Positions 58,013 through 64,000 of a DNA stretch of 64,000 nucleotides are shown here, piece after piece (the first letter of the stretch is position 1; every line of letters starts with the position of its first letter). Where the stretch lies: the NCBI GenBank assembly GCA_021827205.1, contig JAKAWV010000003.1:142279-206278 (forward strand), written 5' to 3'. The stretch is from Pseudomonadota bacterium. GTDB lineage: Bacteria > Pseudomonadota > Gammaproteobacteria > Xanthomonadales > Rhodanobacteraceae. The position numbers and the translations under genes were made by a program. The notes beneath the pieces are model-generated. The model was not told the DNA's origin. It ran no database searches and was given only the letters and a program-made list of their open reading frames with translations.

Positions 58013-58102
58013 GCGAGGCGGGATTTCGCGCAGCACGGCTGCGCGCCGGCGAGCGCCCGGGCCGGGAGGCGCGGGCGGGTGAGAGTCCGGCGATTTTTTG
58101 CC
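58013..58102. repeat. Structured repeat element, copy T (inside the tRNA duplication)
   Basis: A 90-base insert flanked by the perfect 56-bp direct repeats. It starts GCGAGGCGGGATTTCGCG. Hairpin CGCGCAGC/GCTGCGCG (58027-58034 with 58038-58045, loop ACG) leads into CGCGCCGGCGAGCGCCCGG and GGGAGG. CGCCCG (58054-58059) pairs with CGGGCG (58072-58077), and CGCCGG (58044-58049) with CCGGCG (58087-58092), followed by ATTTTTTG. Blocks and pairing match copy A at 11870-11987. The last stem plus six T could terminate transcription. Confidence 0.8.
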
Positions 58103-58128
58103 CCGCTACACTGCGCAGCGGCAGCATC

Positions 58129-58204
58129 GGGCCTATAGCTCAATGGTTAGAGCAGAGGACTCATAATCCTTTGGTTCCAGGTTCGAGTCCTGGTGGGCCC
58201 ACCA
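58129..58204 (+). tRNA. ileX: tRNA-Ile2 (anticodon CAU, lysidine type)
   Basis: A 76-base cloverleaf with encoded CCA. Acceptor GGGCCTA pairs with TGGGCCC; the D arm is AGCTCAATGGTTAGAGC; the anticodon loop is CTCATAA; the T arm is CCAGGTTCGAGTCCTGG. With CAT as anticodon this is either Met or the minor Ile tRNA. The D-arm/anticodon region (GAGCAGAGGACTCATAATCC) resembles E. coli ileX, so Ile2 modified by TilS is favoured. Its 5' half is duplicated upstream. Confidence 0.88.
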
Positions 58205-58652
58205 CGCTGCAAGTTCGACCCTACACGTGTGCGGGAAACCATAAAGTGTCCGCTTTGGCCACTTTATCATTTCACTTGAAGCATAAAGTGTCCGGACCGT
58301 AGCGCCTCGTCGAGGCGCGCGGTAGCTGTGGGGTGACCTGCCCCCCGGTTTCCTTACCACGCGGAAGTTGGAAGGCTCTTTGGATGGGCTGACTGTTCCT
58401 GGCCGAACCAGATTGCGAAGCCGACGTTGCGATCCGCGTCGCCAGGGAGCGCAGTCGACCCAAAGCGGACACTTGGGTGATCGGCTTACAAACCACAATG
58501 CTACTCAAGACCGGGTCGGGCGATTCTTTGGCAATCGATGGCTGCCGTTGTTCCGTCTCATCGCGCGCGGTACTTCCAAGCGCATGGCGTGGTTCGTTGA
58601 GATAGCCCGCTGCGCGCTTTTTAGCCAGTTCTTTGTCAAACGGCAGGGAGCG
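58205..58652. repeat. Insertion-sequence remnants and nested repeats downstream of the tRNA
   Basis: No gene in these 448 bases. AAGTGTCCGCTTTGG (58244-58258) recurs perfectly inverted at 58460-58474, enclosing about 200 bases. CATAAAGTGTCCG occurs as a direct repeat at 58240-58252 and 58282-58294. ACTTTAT/ATAAAGT (58261-58267 and 58283-58289) form a further inverted pair. GGGTGACCTGCCCCCCGG near 58332 resembles the terminal sequence of IS3-family elements as I recall them. The stretch looks like a graveyard of insertions beside a tRNA integration site. Confidence 0.5.
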
Positions 58653-61600
58653 TCAGGCGGCCGGCGTCACGAAATCATCCCGCATCCTGAACGCCGCGGA
58701 AGAGCTGCTCTCGACAAGAATATCGAGCACATACAGGATCGCCTCGCGCAGGGCCGGATCGCGCTTGAGTTCCAGAGGCCGTGCGTAGACATGCCGTTGG
58801 AGAAGGACTTCGAGCATGAAGACGGTGTTGGACTCGCGCAGCATGTCGGCGGGATTTCCGCGCCTGAGCGCGTTCGCGATGCGCATAAACGCGGCGGGCA
58901 TGGAACGCTCTCCGATGTGGTAGAGGAAGCGGACATAGCTGTCCAGCACGATCCAGACTGGCGGCAGCGCGTTGAAGAGCGCGTCGACGTTGTGGGCGTA
59001 GCCTTCAATGCTCCGCCAGTGACGGACGTTGTCCTTCCACCACGCAGTCAGGAAGATCGTCGACAGCACCTCGCTGCCGTGGGGATGCTCCCTGTCCAGA
59101 TACGCCAGCCACTTGGCGCGCTTAACCCGCTCGGCAAACAGGGTCCATAGGAACCAGTAATGCGGCGTATTGGGGTTACTGTCCTCGCTGCTCGTGAACC
59201 CCTGGATGACGTTGTGGACCTCGCGCGGATGTCGGTCAACGGCATCAAGGATCGGCTGGAGGACTTGCTCGGCATCGGCATCTGACGCCCGCATCACAAA
59301 TTGCTGAATGCGGTCGGATATGGCCTGCTCCCTCTGAAAGTTCCTGTCGCGCCGGTCGGGAGAATGATCGTGCTCACGGTTCCAGCACTCCACGAGGTCT
59401 TCGCTGGCGCGCCGGTGTGCGGCCACGGCCAGAGGCTCGTTGGGAACCTGGCCCAGGATCGCGAGGACCTTCGCGTGCGCCTCGGCTCCGAATATCTCGG
59501 TGATGTCGAACCTGACGTGCGCATCTTCGGCAATTCCCCCTTCGGTCCAGAACCGCCCGCGAACGTCTGCGGCCGCGGCGGCGGAGATCGTGTCCGGCGT
59601 GCGCCGCTTGTCGTAATGCGTCTTCTCCTCGGCGTTCCAGTCGCGGTCGGCAAGACCGGCCTCGGTTGCGATGGCATTGACGGCGCGCAGGGCAAGAGCG
59701 GGGTTCGCTGCCCATAACTTGTCGTTCATGCCCCAGGTGGCGTACCAACGGACCTCGTCGATCGGATGGGTTAGCGCGGCAATAAAGGCCTGGCGCACGC
59801 GTGGTGTCTGGGCCTCCGTCAGGGGCTTTGAGAGCAGCAGCGGCACGACGAAGGCACAGGGGCGATCAGCCAGCATCGGAAACCGCTGCACGCGGTCGAT
59901 GGTTCCCCACTGGTCCGCGTGTCTGGAGATTTCGGAGCAGATGACGTCGATGCACCACTCCTTCTCTTCCGTCGACATCTCGTCCCAGTGATCGCGGACG
60001 CAGACGGCAGCCACAAATCCTGGAGCGTTACGGCTGTTGTCGGGATGTTCCACGGTGCGGTCCATCCCCTTTGCACTTGCCAGTTTCTCCCGCCACTGGG
60101 CGGGGTCGGCAGAGCCGGACTCGCGCTGGAAGATCTGGAGGCCCCACTTGTAAACACCCAGACGGGCATTCATTTCGCCCATCTTCTTCGTGCTCTCGTC
60201 AATGAGTTGCTGAACTTCCGGAGCCGGACGCTTGGGTTCGAGTCGGATGTAATTCGTCTGAGGACCCTCGCCGTCGGCTACCAATGTTTCGCCCGCTGCG
60301 GGCTGGTCCTGGGTCACGCCGTACTGGCGGAGGTCCATCCGGTGAAGGGCGAGCTGCCAGGTGAGGTCGTGCTTGTTGTGTTTGTCCGGCCCGGGCAGTG
60401 CCCCGATGTAGCGGTCGATGATGGCGTGAACCCGCGGGGCCAGAGGACCGAGTTGCAGGTTTGCGATGGCCGCTTCAAGATCTTGCTTGCGGTGCGGAAG
60501 AGCGTTCGACTTCTTTCGCTCCTCTTCGTAGATCTCTTTTTCGGCGCGGCGGGTTGGAAACAATCCCGTGAGGATTGAAGTCTGGTGCTCGCGGGCCATG
60601 CGCCCGCGATCGATCTCGATGTAGTCCTGCACCGACAGCAGTACCAGAAGGGCCTCGCCTGACCAGTGAGGATGAGCGGTCGCCACGCTTGCGACGACGG
60701 CTGCCAGCGCGGCGAAATCGCTGCGCTGGAGGATTTCGAGGAGCATCGCGTCTAACCCATCGGGATGGGACTTGGCGTAATCGAGCAGCCATTTCTCGAA
60801 GGCCATCAGCAGCGACTGAAGCACATAAGGCCCGACGCTCATACCGCGGTATAGGTCCCAGAGGCGCGGGTTCACCCACTGCTTGCGCGTCGTCCCGTCT
60901 TCGAACGTGAGCTCGACTTCCCAGGCGGGTTCGAGGCGGGCGCCAAGACGCGGATGCGCGTACCACTCGGCACTGTGATTGAAGATCTGGATCAGGAACT
61001 CAAACCCCTTTCTCGGGTGGTGCGTTAGCAGGTTGATCCACGGACCGCGGAAGGCACTGGCAGGGAAAAAATCGTGGCGCAGGTGTTCCTTGATACCGAA
61101 GTAAAGGTCAACGTCGATCGACGAGCGGCTGTAGGGTTCCTCACGCAGATACTCCTCCGTCGCGAGGAAGGTATCGAGTGCGACGGAAATCAACAGGTCC
61201 GGCAGGTCGCGCGCCGCTGGCGCGCCGTCGAGGCCCGCAAGAAGGATGTCCCGGAAGTCTTCGGCGACGGGATCGCGGTGGCGTCTCTCCCTGATCTGCC
61301 CGCGCAGAACGGATTCGAAGCGCGCGGGGTCGGCCCTCGGGATCTTCGAAATCACCTTCAGAATGCGTTTTCGCGCATCGCCTCCCCTGTAGTGGTCAAA
61401 GCGTGGGAGGAGCCAATGGGCAATGCCGGAGACATGTTCGGCACCGTCGATGTCCGGTGCCCACCAACTGACGCCGCGCACGGCATCCTCGATCAATGCG
61501 AGAAGCAGCGGTGCGTCCTCCGATCCGAAGCTGCCGATGTTGCGGTGGACCAGTCCCACGACTGTTGCCCAGACCGCGCCGTCCGGCACGCTCAGGATGG

Positions 61601-63734
61601 AGCTGTGGCCGCGCACGTCGGCAAGCCACGCGGGCGACGTCACACAGGCGACGCGCAGGAGGTGGATGACCCGCTTGAGGATGGCCCGGTCGTGGGCGAG
61701 CAGCTCGGCCTCGTGCCGCGTCAGGAATTCGGACGCCGACGGTGCTTTCAGCAGCGACACCAGCGTATCGTCGCGGAACTGGGCGGGCACGTCGGCCTGG
61801 GCGATGGCCGCGCTGAACAGCCGGTCCGCTGCGGGCGCGTCACGGTCGACCAGTTCGGCAACCCACTTCCGGTACGAGCGGCGGACCGCAGGATGCGGCC
61901 CTATCGCTGAGGACAAGGCTTTGAACGCGATCTCATCCGTAAGGTGCTGTTCCTCGATCCATTGCAGGATGGCCCAGTCCTCGATGACGTCGTGCGCCGT
62001 CGCCACGAGCAAAGCATTGCTTTCTGGCGAGACAACGAGGGAATCCTGTTTCAGGAGGGCGATGGCGGCAGCGTTGAGTCCCGTGGCAGGCACGTAATCC
62101 GAGAGTGCGCGCGCCCTGCGCACCGCCAGCTCCTGCAACGCCTCTTCGCGCAGGCGCGGCATGCCGTCGGCCGGATTCTGGTCCGCGCGCACGATCTGCC
62201 GCCAGAAGACGGCGCGGAAATCGCGCTCGTTCTCCGGAAGCGGACGTCCCGCATCCCACGGAATCTGCAATGCCTTGTCGATGAAGTACGGGTTGCGCAG
62301 GATCTTGCGCAGGGCGGGGTTGGCGAGCGGCACTGCCAGCGACGGAAAGGCGGCCTGGATCTCCTCCAATTCGGTGTCATCAAGCGGCGGAACTTCGATG
62401 ACCGCGTGATCAATCCTCGCCGCCTGGAGAAAGCTGGCCTGCACCTGCTCCACGGAATAATCGCGGCAGGTCATGAGGATACGGAGGCCGGCGTCGCCCT
62501 GGGCGAGCGTCATGAGGTCGCTGAACGCGTCGCGCGTCGGTCTTTCGAGCAGGCGTTCGACGCTCTCGATCACGAGGATCTTGCGGTCCTGCGCGCCGAG
62601 GATGGCCTGAAGCTCGGTGGCTGGCGCCGGAATCTGACTGTTAAGGAGTGTTTCGTCGATGTGAGCGACGGCGAATTCCTCCACCCGGAACCCGAAGGCG
62701 ATGAATTCGCGGGAAAGAAAGGTCACCGCTTCCTTGCCGATGACGGATTTGCCGCTGCCGGCTGGCCCCGTTATCAGGACAACTTGCTTCGCCTCGATGG
62801 CAGCAAGCACCTTTTGGACGATGCCGGGACGCCGCAGATGGAAGGCAGGTCCGATTGTGGTGCAGATATTCCGGAGCACGAAGTCAGTATGGTTATTCAG
62901 CGCCGTCAGTACGCGCTGCTCGTCCGCGCCCACCTCGCCGTACGCCTGGACGAGAACGGCTGGAAGGTCCGCTCGTTTCAGGCTCCGCGCGGCCGGTCCG
63001 GCCTCGCTCGCGAAGGTCAGAAGGGCGTCCCACGCGGCCGTCGCGCTCGCAATAGGATCCGGATCGGTCGACTTGAGGGCGAGCAGCGTCTTGACGTGCG
63101 CCTCGGTCTGGCGCGTGGAGGTATGTAGGTCGAGGCTCAGGACGTGCAACACGCGCAGGAAGGGCCACAGGTCTTTGGCGGTGACGGGCGTCCCTTCCAG
63201 TTTGCTGACGATCTCGCAAAGCTCGCTGCACTGATGGACGGACTTCTTCGAGATAAAACCGTCGAGGGACAGCAGACTTTCGAACTCCTCTCCGTCAGCC
63301 GCGCCTCTGGCGCAGTCGAGCAGCCCGACGAAATTCTCGAGGAGCGTGTTCGTCCCGCGCAGCGTCACTAGAACAAAGCGGTCGTGCTGGGCATTGAAAG
63401 GGTCGGCCTTCTTGAAATCCTTCCAGAAATCGCCAATGGCCTTCTTGCATTCGTCGTCGGCAGCACTGATGGTGAAGCTGCGCTTCACCTGCCCGACAAG
63501 TCGCGCAGTCGCCGTGCCTGCGCGCGCGCAGACGACCAGGAAGTCGTCCGTATTGAAGCCAAGATGCTCGGTCTGGAAATGGACATCGGTGACGCCGGTA
63601 TCGGTCAAGATCGGCGGGATGCTGCGGACGAGCAGCAGCGCCAGCCAGTAAGCCGCGACGTGCTGCTCGAAGAACACGCCCTCGCCGCCAGTGGAGATCG
63701 GACTTGAAACTCGGTTCTTGCCTGGGCCTTCCAT
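58653..63734 (-). CDS. AVAST-like STAND NTPase with N-terminal nuclease-like domain (putative anti-phage defence)
   Basis: A 1,693-residue single-gene protein. Residues 15-90 fit a PD-(D/E)xK nuclease of the Cap4/Mrr type: E23 in GVFFEQHVAAYWLAL, D63/D64 in NTDDFLVV and Q82-V-K84. The central ATPase has Walker A GPAGSGKS (323-330), Walker B KILVIESVERL (385-395) and a STAND-type sensor ILMTCRDYS (419-427). The remaining ~1,200 residues are helical with no clear motif, as in Avs sensor regions. ATG 63734 has GAGGTG 6 bases upstream. It lies alone between tRNA-side IS remnants and a transposase. Defence function is inferred from architecture and context. Confidence 0.8.
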   Translation of the reverse strand: MEGPGKNRVSSPISTGGEGVFFEQHVAAYWLALLLVRSIPPILTDTGVTDVHFQTEHLGFNTDDFLVVCARAGTATARLVGQVKRSFTISAADDECKKAIGDFWKDFKKADPFNAQHDRFVLVTLRGTNTLLENFVGLLDCARGAADGEEFESLLSLDGFISKKSVHQCSELCEIVSKLEGTPVTAKDLWPFLRVLHVLSLDLHTSTRQTEAHVKTLLALKSTDPDPIASATAAWDALLTFASEAGPAARSLKRADLPAVLVQAYGEVGADEQRVLTALNNHTDFVLRNICTTIGPAFHLRRPGIVQKVLAAIEAKQVVLITGPAGSGKSVIGKEAVTFLSREFIAFGFRVEEFAVAHIDETLLNSQIPAPATELQAILGAQDRKILVIESVERLLERPTRDAFSDLMTLAQGDAGLRILMTCRDYSVEQVQASFLQAARIDHAVIEVPPLDDTELEEIQAAFPSLAVPLANPALRKILRNPYFIDKALQIPWDAGRPLPENERDFRAVFWRQIVRADQNPADGMPRLREEALQELAVRRARALSDYVPATGLNAAAIALLKQDSLVVSPESNALLVATAHDVIEDWAILQWIEEQHLTDEIAFKALSSAIGPHPAVRRSYRKWVAELVDRDAPAADRLFSAAIAQADVPAQFRDDTLVSLLKAPSASEFLTRHEAELLAHDRAILKRVIHLLRVACVTSPAWLADVRGHSSILSVPDGAVWATVVGLVHRNIGSFGSEDAPLLLALIEDAVRGVSWWAPDIDGAEHVSGIAHWLLPRFDHYRGGDARKRILKVISKIPRADPARFESVLRGQIRERRHRDPVAEDFRDILLAGLDGAPAARDLPDLLISVALDTFLATEEYLREEPYSRSSIDVDLYFGIKEHLRHDFFPASAFRGPWINLLTHHPRKGFEFLIQIFNHSAEWYAHPRLGARLEPAWEVELTFEDGTTRKQWVNPRLWDLYRGMSVGPYVLQSLLMAFEKWLLDYAKSHPDGLDAMLLEILQRSDFAALAAVVASVATAHPHWSGEALLVLLSVQDYIEIDRGRMAREHQTSILTGLFPTRRAEKEIYEEERKKSNALPHRKQDLEAAIANLQLGPLAPRVHAIIDRYIGALPGPDKHNKHDLTWQLALHRMDLRQYGVTQDQPAAGETLVADGEGPQTNYIRLEPKRPAPEVQQLIDESTKKMGEMNARLGVYKWGLQIFQRESGSADPAQWREKLASAKGMDRTVEHPDNSRNAPGFVAAVCVRDHWDEMSTEEKEWCIDVICSEISRHADQWGTIDRVQRFPMLADRPCAFVVPLLLSKPLTEAQTPRVRQAFIAALTHPIDEVRWYATWGMNDKLWAANPALALRAVNAIATEAGLADRDWNAEEKTHYDKRRTPDTISAAAAADVRGRFWTEGGIAEDAHVRFDITEIFGAEAHAKVLAILGQVPNEPLAVAAHRRASEDLVECWNREHDHSPDRRDRNFQREQAISDRIQQFVMRASDADAEQVLQPILDAVDRHPREVHNVIQGFTSSEDSNPNTPHYWFLWTLFAERVKRAKWLAYLDREHPHGSEVLSTIFLTAWWKDNVRHWRSIEGYAHNVDALFNALPPVWIVLDSYVRFLYHIGERSMPAAFMRIANALRRGNPADMLRESNTVFMLEVLLQRHVYARPLELKRDPALREAILYVLDILVESSSSAAFRMRDDFVTPAA

Positions 63735-63955
63735 GCAATCCACCTCATAGCCTCACTGTTTCCCAGGTAGAGGATAAGCGTTCACTCCTAGTCCAATGAC
63801 GGCCCCGCGCGAGTGGTGACACGGCCCGTCCGACGCCCCCGGATTTTGACTAGCACGGCGGCTTGACGTCTCACTAGTAGTTCGTTCCAACAATACAGTT
63901 ACGTAATAGACGAAAACCTGTCATGATTCATTCGTCCCTTTTGATGGAGGCGATC

Positions 63956-64000
63956 ATGGCGAGGAAATCGGGTCGTGCGGCGTTGGTGCTCACGCAGGCG
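63956..64000 (+). CDS. IS630-type transposase, N-terminal 15 codons (runs off the window)
   Basis: From ATG 63956 the frame reads MARKSGRAALVLTQA, which resembles the start of IS630-family transposases (VLT..ER). GGAGG lies 5 bases upstream. Only the first 15 codons are in the window, so the family is a guess. The AT-richer leader (about 63850-63950) would hold the element's left end. Nothing else was recognised in the 221 bases between this and the STAND gene. Confidence 0.5.
   Translation, partial: MARKSGRAALVLTQA

Noticed and set aside
58368..59150. 260-codon plus-strand frame downstream of the tRNA
   Set aside because: It runs from IS debris into the antisense of the STAND gene's C-terminus and shows no domain.

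Overview
The window reads as a chromosome segment of a high-GC gammaproteobacterium of the Xanthomonadales (Rhodanobacteraceae/Xanthomonadaceae type). Pointers are the gene order cutA-dsbD-tlpA-aroQ-accB-accC-prmA, the lptM-dapF-DUF484-xerC and hslV-hslU-DUF971 blocks, a polA flanked by a DUF2782 gene and by what looks like the sX13 small RNA, an RpoD with the Xanthomonas-type N-terminus, and degenerate 7-bp repeats between genes. No rRNA or CRISPR array is present; one complete tRNA is.

Layout. 1-7.2 kb: the edge of an unknown gene, a secreted BNR/sortilin-like protein, a FadI-type thiolase and dnaG. 7.4-20.9 kb: a dehydrogenase, cutA, two thiol-redox genes (dsbD, tlpA-like), aroQ, accBC, a rhodanese, prmA, an M16 peptidase, uvrD and a small membrane protein. 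20.9-27.6 kb: a yqhA/UPF0114 gene split in two by about 6.2 kb of inserted DNA carrying a winged-helix regulator, a Thermus-type isocitrate dehydrogenase with an operator-promoter, a DUF6671-like gene, a purD fragment, pyrC and bioA. 27.6-37.3 kb: a saccharopine-dehydrogenase-like gene, the sX13-like RNA, polA, DUF2782, purH, fis, DUF3426 and a subtilase. 37.5-58.2 kb: groESL behind a CIRCE operator, an FNR-type site ahead of a small Cys protein and a SCO gene, tatD, hrpB, glmU, a Sel1-like protein, lptM-dapF-DUF484-xerC, AMP nucleosidase, a glutaredoxin fusion, hslVU, an acyltransferase, dtd, rpoD and tRNA-Ile(CAU). 58.2-64 kb: a foreign-looking tail with insertion-sequence remnants, a 1,693-residue AVAST-like STAND ATPase with an N-terminal nuclease-like domain, and the start of an IS630-type transposase.

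Most striking observation. Two loci 46 kb apart (accB at 11.8 kb and the tRNA at 58.0 kb) have the same architecture. A 5' fragment of the gene comes first, then a roughly 90-118 bp element, then the complete gene again. The two elements share sequence blocks and a fold in which stem sequences differ but pairing is kept. This looks like a small structured mobile or repetitive element associated with duplication of gene 5' ends.

Other leads are the interrupted yqhA with its mosaic insert, the putative anti-phage STAND gene next to a tRNA, a palindromic operator sitting on a near-consensus promoter of icd, and a dispersed heptad repeat family at six loci. Most housekeeping assignments are secure; functions of the DUF genes, the repeats and the STAND protein are inference.
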